Both the position numbers and the translations under genes were made by a program. A DNA stretch of 64,000 nucleotides from assembly GCF_900292015.1 (NCBI RefSeq), contig NZ_LR130759.1:1054001-1118000 (forward strand), read 5' to 3'. Shown piece after piece: positions 47,680 through 57,042 of the stretch (the first letter of the stretch is position 1; every line of letters begins with the position of its first letter). This DNA comes from Mycobacterium basiliense. GTDB lineage: Bacteria; Actinomycetota; Actinomycetes; Mycobacteriales; Mycobacteriaceae. Under the pieces are notes generated by a model. It was not told where the DNA came from and searched no databases. It worked only from the letters and a program-made list of their open reading frames with translations.

Positions 47680-48363
47680 GTGTCCGCCCGCAACTACAAC
47701 CAAAACTGCCCCATCGCACGCGGGCTCGACATCCTCGGGGAGCGATGGACACTGCTGATCCTGCGCGAGTTGGTCGGCGGGGCCCGCCGTTACGGTGATC
47801 TGCGCGCCGAGTTGTCCGGCATCGCCACCAACCTGCTGGCGCAGCGACTCGCCGAGCTGCAGGACTTCGGGCTCGTGGAGCGCACCGAATTGCCGCCGCC
47901 GATCGGACGTACCGTTTACACCCTCAGCGACGTCGGCTGGCGGCGGGTGTTGCCCATCTTGCAGGCCATCGCGTGGTTCGGCCTGGACCGACTTGATCCG
48001 ATCGACGCCGATAGCGTGGTGTCGCCGTTGAACGGTTTCCTCGCCGGAATCCTCTTGGGTTTCGACCCGGCGCGCGCGTCCGGGTTGGCAGCGACATACC
48101 GTGTCGAGATCGACGGCCGCCGTTTCGAATTCGCGGTGGATCACGGTCGTCTCGGGCCCGCCCACGCCGCGCCGGCGGCGACTGTCACCGCCGGCGCGGC
48201 GGACCTTGTCACCGCCCGGTTGGGGCCAAGCGAAGCGACGCGCAAAGCGGCGCTGGAACGGATCGACTTCGATGGCGACCATTGCGCGATCGACGCGCTA
48301 CGCACCGCGTTTTCGTTGTGCGAAAGTTCGCAACTCGATGGGAGTGCCGGCGGTTCGCCCTAG
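47680..48363 (+). CDS. HxlR-family winged-helix regulator
   Basis: 227-residue regulator. The N-terminal 95 residues are the HxlR domain: NQNCPIARGLDILGERWTLL, ILRELVGGARRYGDLRAELSG, IATNLLAQRLAELQDFGLVER and TVYTLSDVGWRRV, with the conserved Cys near residue 10 that senses electrophiles in related proteins. The C-terminal 100 residues look like an added ligand-binding (SCP2-like) domain. GTG start at 47680 just after GTGAAGGGG. Most likely controls the divergent MFS exporter. Confidence 0.85.
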   Translation: MSARNYNQNCPIARGLDILGERWTLLILRELVGGARRYGDLRAELSGIATNLLAQRLAELQDFGLVERTELPPPIGRTVYTLSDVGWRRVLPILQAIAWFGLDRLDPIDADSVVSPLNGFLAGILLGFDPARASGLAATYRVEIDGRRFEFAVDHGRLGPAHAAPAATVTAGAADLVTARLGPSEATRKAALERIDFDGDHCAIDALRTAFSLCESSQLDGSAGGSP

Positions 48364-48379
48364 CGGACGCTACCCGACG

Positions 48380-48620
48380 CTACCTCAGAACGGCGCTGAC
48401 ATAGCGCCGGTCGGCGAACCGCGTTGCCTCGTCTTCGTCGAAGGGCGGCAGTCCTTGGGTCGCAAAGAGTTCCGTGATGGTGCTGGCGGTGACCTGCCAG
48501 CCGTTGCCGGCAAGATAACCGGCGGCGTGGTTGCGTTCGTCGAAGTAGATCAGCTGCGTCAGGTCCAGCGCGAAACCGCGTTGCTCCCACGCCTGGTTAG
48601 CGCCTTGGATGCGCCGCTTC
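48380..48620 (-). pseudogene. 3' remnant of a SAM-dependent methyltransferase (Rv3399-like)
   Basis: Only the C-terminal ~75 residues of a leucine-carboxymethyltransferase-type (TIGR00027-like) protein can be recognised: NQAWEQRGFALDLTQLIYF, DERNHAAGYLAGNGWQV and ADRRYVSAVLR before the stop at 48380. The full protein is about 300 residues. The upstream frame runs to 48763 but without similarity, so the SAM-binding half is lost. In M. tuberculosis Rv3399 is intact next to Rv3400. It is probably not functional. Confidence 0.75.
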
Positions 48621-48921
48621 TTCTTGTCGCTATCGGGGTGGGTCCAGCCCGAGTGCGCTGTGTATGGCCACATAGCTCTTGTTGGGCAAGAGAATTCGGC
48701 AGGCGTCCGTGACTGGATCACGCCGGCGCGGTGCGCGATGGTCAACCGCTTGGTTTCCTCCATTCGACTTGTTGGGTCCGATCACCACGGTTGATGTGAT
48801 GAAGGACGCAGTGCTGTGCCCGGACGACGATGGAATCGCCATCGTGGCAATCACCGATATCGGTGATGCCTACCGGATTGCCGAGGGGATCACGCGCAGG
48901 AAAGTGAAGAACCTCTACTAC

Positions 48922-48966
48922 GGCATCCGGGGCATCCGGGGCATCCGGGGCATCCGGGGCATCCGG
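48922..48966 (+). repeat. Five perfect 9-bp tandem units
   Basis: GGCATCCGG x5, no interruptions. A candidate variable-number locus; not inside a supported gene. Confidence 0.95.
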
Positions 48967-49261
48967 CTGTTGCCATGCGCAAAGGGCTTGGCATTGTCCG
49001 CGGTCTACGCGCTGCCAGCCTGATTTCGCACCTTGACTGCCGCAGCGCCGCGTGCTGTGTGGCCATGGCCAGCATCAACCGTCGTCAACTGACTTGATAC
49101 GGGCATCGCCGGCGACCATCTATGAGCGGCGGATCTCCTTGTCAGGCCTGAACAAGGCCCGGTTGGCGGCCTCGGCACTGGCGGTGGCGGTTGCGGGTTG
49201 ACGCGCTCGGTGGCCCGGATTGCCATGCGGGACCGCAGAATGGTCGGCGCTGCTGGGCCTC

Positions 49262-49267
49262 TAGACT
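49262..49267 (+). promoter_or_regulatory. Candidate -10 of guaA giving a leaderless mRNA
   Basis: TAGACT, a good mycobacterial -10, ends 8 nt before the GTG start at 49276. No Shine-Dalgarno is present, so initiation of transcription is predicted at or near the GTG. Confidence 0.55.
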
Positions 49268-49275
49268 GACTACCC

Positions 49276-50853
49276 GTGTCAGAACCCGTTGACCTCGCTG
49301 CGGCTGGTCGCACCGGCAGGCCGGTCTTGGTAGTTGACTTCGGTGCCCAATATGCGCAATTGATCGCCCGTCGTGTTCGCGAGGCCCGGGTATTCTCCGA
49401 GGTGATCCCGCACACCGCCTCGATCGAGGAGATCAAGGCCCGTGATCCGCTGGCGCTCATCCTGTCCGGAGGACCGGCCAGTGTGTATGCCGAGGGCGCG
49501 CCGCAACTGGATCCGGCGCTGTTTGACTTGGGTTTGCCGGTGTTCGGCATCTGCTACGGGTTTCAGGCGATGGCGCAGGTACTCGGCGGCACGGTCGCCC
49601 ACACCGGCACCAGCGAGTACGGTCGTACCGATCTGAAAGTCCTTGGTGGCGAACTTCATTCGGATTTGCCCGGGGTCCAGCCGGTGTGGATGAGCCACGG
49701 CGACGCGGTCACCGCGGCCCCAGGCGGATTTGTGGTAGTGGCCAGCAGCGCGGGTGCCGCGGTGGCGGCTTTCGAGAATCGGGACCGGCGGCTGGCCGGA
49801 GTGCAATATCACCCGGAGGTAATGCACACTCCGCACGGCCAACAGGTGCTCAGCAGGTTTCTGCATGACTTCGCCGGAATCGGTGCGCAGTGGACACCCG
49901 CCAATATCGCCAACGCGCTGATCGCGCAGGTGCGTGCCCAGATCGGCGATGGCCAGGCAATCTGCGGCCTGTCCGGTGGGGTGGATTCTGCGGTGGCCGC
50001 GGCGCTGGTGCAGCGTGCCATCGGTGACCGATTGACCTGTGTCTTCGTCGACCACGGGTTGTTGCGGGCCGGCGAGCGCGCGCAGGTGGAGCGCGACTTC
50101 GTGGCCGCCACCAAGGCGCATCTGGTTACCGTCGATGCGGCGGATACTTTCCTGGCGGCGCTATCGGGTGTGACCAACCCGGAGGGCAAGCGCAAGATCA
50201 TCGGCCGGCAGTTCATCCGGGCGTTTGAGGGCGCGGTGCGCGATGTGCTGGACGGTCGCGATATCGAATTTCTGGTGCAGGGCACGCTGTATCCGGACGT
50301 GGTGGAGTCCGGAGGAGGCAGTGGCACCGCGAACATCAAGAGCCACCACAATGTCGGTGGTTTGCCGGACGATCTGAAGTTCACCTTGGTGGAGCCGCTG
50401 CGGCTGCTGTTCAAAGACGAGGTACGCGCGGTTGGGCGGGAGCTGGGTCTGCCGGAGGAGATCGTTGCGCGCCAACCCTTTCCGGGGCCGGGGCTGGGTA
50501 TCCGGATTGTTGGTGAGGTCACCGCGCAGCGGCTGGACACGCTGCGTCGTGCCGACTCGATCGCGCGCGAGGAGCTGACCGCGGCGGGCCTGGACAATCA
50601 GATATGGCAGTGTCCGGTGGTGCTGCTGGCCGATATCCGTTCGGTCGGAGTGCAGGGCGACAACCGCACCTATGGACACCCCATCGTGTTGCGGCCGGTG
50701 TCCAGTGAGGACGCCATGACCGCCGACTGGACTCGGGTGCCCTACGAGGTGCTGGAACGCATCTCGACCCGCATCACCAACGAGGTGCCTGAGGTCAACC
50801 GGGTGGTGCTGGATATCACCAGCAAGCCGCCGGGCACCATCGAGTGGGAATGA
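49276..50853 (+). CDS. guaA: GMP synthase (glutamine-hydrolysing)
   Basis: Aminates XMP to GMP; final step after GuaB2. 525 residues, the usual length. Class I glutaminase domain: [18 protein letters not shown], catalytic Cys in [12 protein letters not shown], His in [11 protein letters not shown]-pyrophosphatase domain with P-loop [16 protein letters not shown], then the dimerisation domain ending [17 protein letters not shown] start at 49276 with a TAGACT box 8 nt upstream suggests leaderless translation. Confidence 0.97.
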   Translation: MSEPVDLAAAGRTGRPVLVVDFGAQYAQLIARRVREARVFSEVIPHTASIEEIKARDPLALILSGGPASVYAEGAPQLDPALFDLGLPVFGICYGFQAMAQVLGGTVAHTGTSEYGRTDLKVLGGELHSDLPGVQPVWMSHGDAVTAAPGGFVVVASSAGAAVAAFENRDRRLAGVQYHPEVMHTPHGQQVLSRFLHDFAGIGAQWTPANIANALIAQVRAQIGDGQAICGLSGGVDSAVAAALVQRAIGDRLTCVFVDHGLLRAGERAQVERDFVAATKAHLVTVDAADTFLAALSGVTNPEGKRKIIGRQFIRAFEGAVRDVLDGRDIEFLVQGTLYPDVVESGGGSGTANIKSHHNVGGLPDDLKFTLVEPLRLLFKDEVRAVGRELGLPEEIVARQPFPGPGLGIRIVGEVTAQRLDTLRRADSIAREELTAAGLDNQIWQCPVVLLADIRSVGVQGDNRTYGHPIVLRPVSSEDAMTADWTRVPYEVLERISTRITNEVPEVNRVVLDITSKPPGTIEWE

Positions 50854-50876
50854 TCCCGGATCGGTTTTAGGGTCGG

Positions 50877-51539
50877 CTACGTCTGGACGAACTCACGTTT
50901 GCCGTAGGCGATGGTGGCCGCACTCCAACACCCGCCGGCCGCGCCGACGAGCCGGCGCGCGACGTCGAGATCCTCGGTGCCGGCGACCAGGATCAAGGCG
51001 TGATCGGTGATGGTGACGGATCCGCCCAGCAGTCGATGGTGTGCGACCGAATCGGCGGCGAAGGCGTCGCGGAAGCGTGCAAAGTCGATGTCGGGCACGG
51101 TGATGGTGACCGCATTGGCCGGCCCATGCTGGGGCGCATCCGGCGGCAGGTATTCGAACGTCAGCACCGCTTGCTGGTTGAACTGGCTGCGCACCGCCTC
51201 GGCGACGGTGTGCAAGGTAGGCCCGTCGGCGCTGCATAGGTGGAACTCTCGGGCGCGCTCATTGATGGTCTGCTGTAGCTCGTCTGACCAAAACACGCCG
51301 TCAAGCAGGGTCGAGCCGGTCACCGTCGCGCCGTTGTGGCTGATCGTCAGGTCGGCCTGTGCCTCGAACAGCCCATCGGCGACGTTGTCGGTGGCGAACA
51401 ACTCCGCCGGGCGGCAGGTCCCCGGGTCGGTCGGGGTGTCCGCGGTGGCGGTGCTGGTTGGCCCGGCGCAGCCGTTGCACAGCAGTAGCCACACCAGCAC
51501 CGGGGTGGCTCTGCGCGATCGCACAAGGCAGCGTCTCAC
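50877..51539 (-). CDS. Putative lipoprotein/exported protein (Rv3395A position)
   Basis: 220-residue protein with an N-terminal signal sequence (RRATPVLVWLLLCNGCAGPT). Cys at the end of LLLCNGC could be lipidated, but the -3 residue is Cys, so the lipobox is imperfect. The mature part is a mixed alpha/beta domain (EAQADLTISHNGATV, NAVTITVPDIDFARFRDAF, ALILVAGTEDLDVARRL) with four Cys. Convergent with guaA, divergent from imuA'. Function unknown; matches the place of Rv3395A. Confidence 0.75.
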   Translation of the reverse strand: MRRCLVRSRRATPVLVWLLLCNGCAGPTSTATADTPTDPGTCRPAELFATDNVADGLFEAQADLTISHNGATVTGSTLLDGVFWSDELQQTINERAREFHLCSADGPTLHTVAEAVRSQFNQQAVLTFEYLPPDAPQHGPANAVTITVPDIDFARFRDAFAADSVAHHRLLGGSVTITDHALILVAGTEDLDVARRLVGAAGGCWSAATIAYGKREFVQT

Positions 51540-51593
51540 GCCGCTTGCTGGGGCGCTTGACGGGGTTGGCGGGTGGGTGTTTACTCAAATTAA

Positions 51594-51609
51594 TCGAACA
51601 TATTTTCGA
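51594..51609 (+). promoter_or_regulatory. LexA SOS box of imuA'-imuB
   Basis: TCGAAC-N4-TTTCGA, one mismatch from the mycobacterial consensus TCGAAC-N4-GTTCGA. It sits in the 116-bp gap, 46 bp upstream of the imuA' ATG. Confidence 0.85.
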
Positions 51610-51655
51610 ATGAGTTGGCCTCAAGGGTGGCCGCGAATCGCTCAGGAGGCTGGTC

Positions 51656-52309
51656 ATGACCGCGGCTTTCGCCTCCGCTCAGCGTCGGGAAAACCGCGCT
51701 GAACAGGTGAAACTACTGCGCCAAAGGATGGCGGAGATGTCTGGGGGGCGCGTCCGCCCAGGCGATCCGCACACGGAGTCGGCCCTGCCGGTGGGGGAGC
51801 CGGAATCGTTGCCCCGGGGAACGGTGGCAGTGCTTTCGGGAGCTCGGTCGCTGTTGCTGCGCATGGTGGCCGCGGTGACGGCGGGTGGGGGGCATGCGGC
51901 CATCGTCGGCCAGCCGGGTATTGGGTTGCTGGCCGCGGTCGAAATGGGGGCGGATCTGAGCCGGATCGCGGTGATACCGGACCCCGGGACCGATCCGGTG
52001 GAGGTGGCCGCGGTGCTCATCGACGGCATGGACCTGGTGGTGCTCGGTCTGGGGGGGCGCCGGGTGACGCGGACGCGGGCTCGTGCGGTGGTGGCCCGTG
52101 CCCGCCATAAGGGATGCACTCTGCTGGTCACCGACGGTGACTGGCAAGGAGCGCCGACGCGGCTGGAGGCCCGGGTGTGTGGCTATGAAATTACGCCAAC
52201 TCTCAGGGGCGTGCCCGCCCCAGGGTTCGGGCGGATCAGCGGGGTGCGACTACAGATCAACGGGGTGTGCGCGGGAGGGCGAACGATCGGACGAGCTCGT
52301 ACCGGGTGA
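51656..52309 (+). CDS. imuA': ImuA', mutasome accessory protein
   Basis: 217-residue SOS protein that works with ImuB and DnaE2 in error-prone translesion synthesis. The core resembles RecA but the P-loop is degenerate: [21 protein letters not shown] and [33 protein letters not shown]. It is not a proper recombinase. ATG at 51656 has AGGAGG (51644-51649) at ideal distance. A LexA box lies 46 bp upstream. The stop overlaps imuB as GTGA, so the two are translationally coupled. Corresponds to Rv3395c. Confidence 0.9.
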   Translation: MTAAFASAQRRENRAEQVKLLRQRMAEMSGGRVRPGDPHTESALPVGEPESLPRGTVAVLSGARSLLLRMVAAVTAGGGHAAIVGQPGIGLLAAVEMGADLSRIAVIPDPGTDPVEVAAVLIDGMDLVVLGLGGRRVTRTRARAVVARARHKGCTLLVTDGDWQGAPTRLEARVCGYEITPTLRGVPAPGFGRISGVRLQINGVCAGGRTIGRARTG

Positions 52310-53898
52310 GTCTGGTGGTCACTTCCCGAGTGTTGGCGATCTGGTGCATGGACTGGCCCGCGGTCGCGGCCGCGGCGGCCACGGGCCAGTCTGCGACGGA
52401 CCCAGTCGCGGTTACCTTGGCAAACCGGGTGATTGCCTGCTCGGCGACGGCGCGTGCGGCCGGAGTGCGTCGCGGGCTGCGCCGCCGGGAGGCGGCCGCA
52501 CGGTGTCCGCAGCTGCACATTGCCACCGCCGATGCAGACCGCGACGCACGCTTCTTTGAAGGCGTGATCGCGGCGGTGGACGATCTGGTGCCCCACGTCG
52601 AGGTGCTGCGGCCTGGGCTCTTGGTGATGCCGGTGCGCGGTCCGGCACGGTTTTTTGGGTCCGAGCAGCGGGCGGCCGAGCAGCTGATTGACGCCGTGGC
52701 CGCAGCCGGAGCCGAGTGCCAGGTCGGGATCGCTGACCACCTGTCCACCGCGGTTTTCGCCGCGCGTGCGGGCCACGTCGTGGAACCGGGCCGCGATGCA
52801 CGGTTCCTTTCGGTGCTGTCGATTCGTCAGCTTGCCACCGAGCCGAGCCTGTCCGGTGCGGGGCGTGAGGAGCTGACGGATCTGTTGTGGCGGATGGGAA
52901 TTCGCACCATCGGGCAGTTCGCCGCGCTACCGCGCACCGACGTGGCTTCCCGGTTCGGCGCTGACGCGGTGTCTGCGCATAGGTTCGCTCGCGGTGAGTC
53001 GGAACGCCCCCCGTCCGGGCGCGAACTACCACCGGAACTCGACGTCGAGCTGCGCTGTGATCCACCGCTGGACCGGGTCGACGCCGCGGCATTCGCCGGG
53101 CGTTCGCTGGCTGGCGCGCTGCATCAGGCGCTGATGGGCGCCGGGGTGGGGTGCACCCGGCTGGCCATTCACGCCGCGACCGCCAACGGCGAGGAGCGCA
53201 GTCGGGTATGGCGGTGTGCTGAGCCGCTGACGGAGAACGCCACCGCTGACCGGGTGCGCTGGCAACTGGACGGGTGGCTGAGTAATCGGACCGCTTCCGA
53301 CCGGCCTACGGCACCGGTGACTCTGTTGCGGCTGCAGGCGATAGAGGTGGTGTCCGCCGGCGCGCTGCAGTTGCCGTTGTGGGGTGGTCTCGGTACGGAA
53401 GACAGGCTCCGGGCGCGCCGGGTGCTGGTGCGAGTCCAGGGCCTGCTTGGTCCGGAGGCGGTGCAGGTGCCGGTGTTGTCCGGCGGTCGCGGGCCGGGCG
53501 AACGCATCACCTTGACCCCACTTGGCCTAGTAGACCCCGAACCGGTATCGCAGGCAGACCCGGGGCAGCCGTGGCCGGGCCAACTGCCCGAACCATCGCC
53601 GGCGGTGCTGCTCGACGATCCGGTGGAATTACTTGACGCCCAAGGGAATTTGATACGAGTCACCAGTCGGGGGATGTTCTCCGCGGACCCGGCCCGGCTG
53701 ATTATCCGCGGCCGGGACAACCGGCTGCGCTGGTGGGCCGGTCCGTGGCCGGTCGACGAGCGATGGTGGGACGACCGGCCTGGGACCGGTCAGGGAAGTG
53801 GCCGCACCGCGCGCGCTCAAATACTGTTGGAGAGCGAGCGCGCGTTGCTGCTGTGCTACCGCCAGCGGCGGTGGTACCTCGAAGGAAGTTACGAGTGA
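52306..53898 (+). CDS. imuB: ImuB, catalytically inactive Y-family polymerase hub
   Basis: 530-residue Y-family relative linking ImuA', DnaE2 and the beta clamp. The N terminus keeps [12 protein letters not shown] but the usual polymerase acidic pair (SIDE in true Y-family enzymes) is replaced by [11 protein letters not shown], so it should not polymerise. The beta-clamp motif QLPLWG is at residues 355-360. The long C-terminal region is Arg/Pro rich. I use GTG 52306 (GTGA overlap with imuA') rather than the longer frame opening at 52267; the length then matches Rv3394c. Confidence 0.92.
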   Translation: MSLVVTSRVLAIWCMDWPAVAAAAATGQSATDPVAVTLANRVIACSATARAAGVRRGLRRREAAARCPQLHIATADADRDARFFEGVIAAVDDLVPHVEVLRPGLLVMPVRGPARFFGSEQRAAEQLIDAVAAAGAECQVGIADHLSTAVFAARAGHVVEPGRDARFLSVLSIRQLATEPSLSGAGREELTDLLWRMGIRTIGQFAALPRTDVASRFGADAVSAHRFARGESERPPSGRELPPELDVELRCDPPLDRVDAAAFAGRSLAGALHQALMGAGVGCTRLAIHAATANGEERSRVWRCAEPLTENATADRVRWQLDGWLSNRTASDRPTAPVTLLRLQAIEVVSAGALQLPLWGGLGTEDRLRARRVLVRVQGLLGPEAVQVPVLSGGRGPGERITLTPLGLVDPEPVSQADPGQPWPGQLPEPSPAVLLDDPVELLDAQGNLIRVTSRGMFSADPARLIIRGRDNRLRWWAGPWPVDERWWDDRPGTGQGSGRTARAQILLESERALLLCYRQRRWYLEGSYE

Positions 53899-53913
53899 TG
53901 CGCATAATGTGCG

Positions 53914-54960
53914 CTAGCGATATTCGTTGCTCTGCAGTGCGCGGGCGAAAGACCCGACCCTGTCCACGAATTGGTCGAAGAACCCCGCGGGGTCGACATC
54001 GATTCCAATGAGCGCATTCGGCTCTGAGGAACCCGACCAGTCGGTCAGCGTCGCGCCGCGGTTCGGTGTCTCGTTCAGTTCGATCCGCACCGTAGCGGGA
54101 CGGATAGTGACAAGTGCTGGGTTCAGCGCGACGGCGGCGGCCAGTGGGTCATGTAGATACGCCAGATACTTGTGGTCTCTGTCGTAGTAGGCCTCGAAGT
54201 AGAAACGCATCGCGTCCTCGATCATCCGAATCAACGGATTGGAGGCCACCGATCGGGTGCCGCGTTCGTCGTCCGCGCTCATCATCGCTGTCGCCGAGGC
54301 TGCGACGGCCGCCAGTCCGGCCAGGATATCCGGCGTCAATTCGACGCGGCGGGTCAGATTCAAGCCGCACAGAATCGGCAGCCCTTGCGGTTCAACGGCC
54401 GCAGTGGTTTTCCTCGACCAACCCGCGAGCACTTCGGCGGCCGCCTCGGGATCCACGCTGATGTTCCATTCCGTCATCGGCGTGCTGTCTTCGTAGTGTC
54501 CGCCCATGATCACCAGCCGACGCAACAGCTTGGGCAGCATGGGTTCGGCCCGCAGTGCCCGGGCCAGATTGGTCAATGGGCCCGTTGCAATGCCGATCAG
54601 GTCACCGGGAAAGGCGTGTGCTGCGCGTATCCAGGCCGTCGCGGAGTCGTAACTGGTGAGCCGGCGATCGGTGAGTGGCAGTTCGGCATAACCCAACCCG
54701 TTGGGGCCGTGGTTTCTGGAGGTCACCCGAAGCGGGCCGGTCAGAGTTCCCTCCGGTCCCTTGGACACCGGAACATCGGCGACTCGGCACAGCTCGAGCA
54801 GGCCCAGGTTGTTCGCGCAAACCTGTTGTACCGCAACGTTTCCACCCGTCGAGGCGATGCCTACGACGTCTGCATCCGGACTGGCGAACAGGTATACCAA
54901 CGCCAGCGCATCATCGACGCCGGTGTCGACATCGACGAAAACGGGGTGCACCGCGGCCAC
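53914..54960 (-). CDS. iunH: Inosine-uridine-type nucleoside hydrolase
   Basis: 348-residue nucleoside hydrolase with the calcium-binding N-terminal motif VFVDVDTGVDDALALVYL and the further conserved KGPEGTLTGPLRVT, LIGIATGPLTNLARAL, IMGGHYEDSTPMTEWNI and the metal-ligand LHDPLAAAVALNP. It frees ribose and base from nucleosides in salvage. It is the last gene of the lpqD-acrA1-iunH minus-strand run, 29 bp after acrA1. Confidence 0.92.
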   Translation of the reverse strand: MAAVHPVFVDVDTGVDDALALVYLFASPDADVVGIASTGGNVAVQQVCANNLGLLELCRVADVPVSKGPEGTLTGPLRVTSRNHGPNGLGYAELPLTDRRLTSYDSATAWIRAAHAFPGDLIGIATGPLTNLARALRAEPMLPKLLRRLVIMGGHYEDSTPMTEWNISVDPEAAAEVLAGWSRKTTAAVEPQGLPILCGLNLTRRVELTPDILAGLAAVAASATAMMSADDERGTRSVASNPLIRMIEDAMRFYFEAYYDRDHKYLAYLHDPLAAAVALNPALVTIRPATVRIELNETPNRGATLTDWSGSSEPNALIGIDVDPAGFFDQFVDRVGSFARALQSNEYR

Positions 54961-54989
54961 AATACCGCGGCACCGCTACTCGACGAGGC

Positions 54990-57002
54990 TTACCAGTGCA
55001 CCCCCGGCACCAAGCGCACCAGCCGTTTGACCTCCCGGGGCGCCCGGATACCGCGGGCGACCGCAGAAACCGTGCGTTTCGGCTTGGCTTTGCGCCGCTG
55101 CGCGGTACGCGTATCGGAAGGCAGGCCGAGCGCCGCTCGGGAGTCGGGGTAGCCCAGATATAGCTGATGCAACAACCGCCGCGACAGCCTGGGCGTGAAG
55201 TAGTTGCCGGCCTCGGCCAGCGTGCCCAGCGGCGTATCGATACGTGCCGGCTTCTCGATCAGCCCGCGGATCACCATGGCGGCCGCACGCTCGGCGCTGA
55301 TTGCCGGCACCGGGTTGAGGCGTCGGGACGGTGCGATCATGGGCGTGGCCACCAGGGGCATGTGGATGTTGGTGAAGGTGATGTGGTCGGACAGGGTCTC
55401 GGAGGCGACCACGTCGGCAAACGCGTCCAGCGCCGCTTTGGTGGGCAAATACGAGCTGTACTTGGGATTGCGGGCCTGAACACCGGCGCTGGATACGTTG
55501 ACCACGTGGCCAAACCGACGTTCGCGCCAGTGCGGCAGCAGGGTCAGCACCATCCGGACGGCGCCGAAGTAGTTGACCGCCATCACCCGTTCGTAGTCGT
55601 GTAAGCGGTCGGTGGAGTTGACCACCGAGCGGCGGATGGACCGGCCCGCGTTGTTCACCAGGTAGTCGACATGACCGAAGCGTCCCAGGATGTCCTTCAC
55701 GGTGTGCTCGACCGAGGTCGAGTCGGTGACATCACAGCTGAACGCATATGCCTGGCCACCGTTGGCCCGGATTTCGTCGACCAGTTGGTCCAGGGCGTCG
55801 CCGTTACGGGCCAACGCGAACACCGTCGCCCCCCGCTCGGCGACGGCGACGGCAGCGGCCCGACCGATGCCGCTGGATGCGCCGGTGATGATCACGTGCC
55901 GGCCCGCCAGCGGTCCCCGTGGATCGTCGCGTCGGGCACGATCGGCATCGAGATGCTCGGCCCAGTACTGCCACAGTTTGGGCGCGTAGGCAGAAAACTC
56001 GGGAACCTCAATACCGGTGCCGCGCAGCGCCTTCTGGGTTTCGACGTTGACGAAGGTGGGTTTGAGGTCGACGACGTCGAAGACTTCGGCGGGAATTCCC
56101 AGCTGGGTGGCCACCATGTTGCGCAGCAACCGGGCGCGCCCCCGCGCCCGCAGCACCGGTGCGGCCACCGAGCGCGGTAGTGATCCCCGCACCGCGGGCA
56201 GCCCGGCCGACTTGGCGATTCCACGGTAGATGCCGCGCAATCCAATGGATTTCGGCGCGGTGAGGTGGAACGTTTGCCCGTCACGGGATGGCGGGGTCGC
56301 GGCGTGCATCAGGGCGACCAGCGCATCCACCACATAGTCGACCGGCACAATGTTGGTGCGCCCAGTGTCGGGCAGCAGGATCGGCGTCAGGGACGGCAAA
56401 GCGGCCAGTTTGGACAGGACACCAAAGAAGTAGTACGGCCCGTCCACCTTGTCGGTTTCTCCGGTGCGCGAGTCACCCACCACCACCGCCAGGCGGTAGA
56501 TCCGGTAACGCAGCCCGGCTGCGCTGCGTACCAGCGCTTCGGCCTCGAACTTCGTTCGGTGATACGGACTGGGTAGCTGCTGGTCGACGTCGAAGTCCGC
56601 TTCGGTGTATTCCCCAGCGAAGTCGCCGGCCACGGCAATCGAAGACACGTGGTGCAGCGTGGCATCGAGCCGTCGCGCCAACTCGATGACGGCGCGGGTG
56701 CCCTCGACGTTGACCGCCCACTGCAGCGGCTCGGGTGCGGTGATGTCATAGATCGCTGCGCAGTGCACCAGATGGTCAACGCGTCCCAGTTCGGCGAGCG
56801 TCCGCTCGGTCACAGCGAGCTGTGGCAATTCGCCGACTAGGGGTTTTACCCGTTCGCCCCAGTCGAGGGTTAGGCGCTCGAAGTGGCTCAGCGACTGGCG
56901 ACGGACCAGAACCCAGACCCGCGCTTCGGGGCGGGCTGCCAGCAGGCGAGTGACGACGCGCCGCCCGATAAACCCGGTACCGCCGGTAACGACATACCGC
57001 AT
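54990..57002 (-). CDS. acrA1: Two-domain fatty acyl-CoA/ACP reductase
   Basis: 670-residue protein with two reductase domains. N-terminal half: extended-SDR/NAD-binding RYVVTGGTGFIGRRVVTRLL, with YHRTKFEAE as the Tyr-Lys motif; it resembles fatty acyl-CoA reductase domains. C-terminal half (from about residue 370): classical SDR with VIITGASSGIGRAAAVAV, LVNNAG, and catalytic YSSYLPTKAAL (Tyr-X3-Lys). Likely reduces fatty acyl-CoA to an aldehyde or alcohol; matches AcrA1 (Rv3391). ATG 57002 is preferred over the open frame to 57038. Between lpqD and iunH; cmaA1 of M. tuberculosis is missing. Confidence 0.9.
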   Translation of the reverse strand: MRYVVTGGTGFIGRRVVTRLLAARPEARVWVLVRRQSLSHFERLTLDWGERVKPLVGELPQLAVTERTLAELGRVDHLVHCAAIYDITAPEPLQWAVNVEGTRAVIELARRLDATLHHVSSIAVAGDFAGEYTEADFDVDQQLPSPYHRTKFEAEALVRSAAGLRYRIYRLAVVVGDSRTGETDKVDGPYYFFGVLSKLAALPSLTPILLPDTGRTNIVPVDYVVDALVALMHAATPPSRDGQTFHLTAPKSIGLRGIYRGIAKSAGLPAVRGSLPRSVAAPVLRARGRARLLRNMVATQLGIPAEVFDVVDLKPTFVNVETQKALRGTGIEVPEFSAYAPKLWQYWAEHLDADRARRDDPRGPLAGRHVIITGASSGIGRAAAVAVAERGATVFALARNGDALDQLVDEIRANGGQAYAFSCDVTDSTSVEHTVKDILGRFGHVDYLVNNAGRSIRRSVVNSTDRLHDYERVMAVNYFGAVRMVLTLLPHWRERRFGHVVNVSSAGVQARNPKYSSYLPTKAALDAFADVVASETLSDHITFTNIHMPLVATPMIAPSRRLNPVPAISAERAAAMVIRGLIEKPARIDTPLGTLAEAGNYFTPRLSRRLLHQLYLGYPDSRAALGLPSDTRTAQRRKAKPKRTVSAVARGIRAPREVKRLVRLVPGVHW

Positions 57003-57042
57003 GCAGCCATCGTGGCGGCTGGTGGCCGCACGCGTCAACCGA

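Larger units (their letters stand above)
48764..49275 (+). other. Gene-poor interval before guaA
   Basis: About 510 bp with no recognised gene. A small frame (48679-49023, plus) crosses the 9-bp repeat cluster but has no family match I know. idsA1 and phyA, which lie before guaA in M. tuberculosis as I recall, are missing. The interval may be scar sequence. Confidence 0.55.

Noticed and set aside
48679..49023. 114-residue plus-strand frame containing the 9-bp repeats
   Set aside because: No ribosome site, no recognised family, half of it is repeat (RGIRGI) or low complexity; kept only as part of a gene-poor interval.
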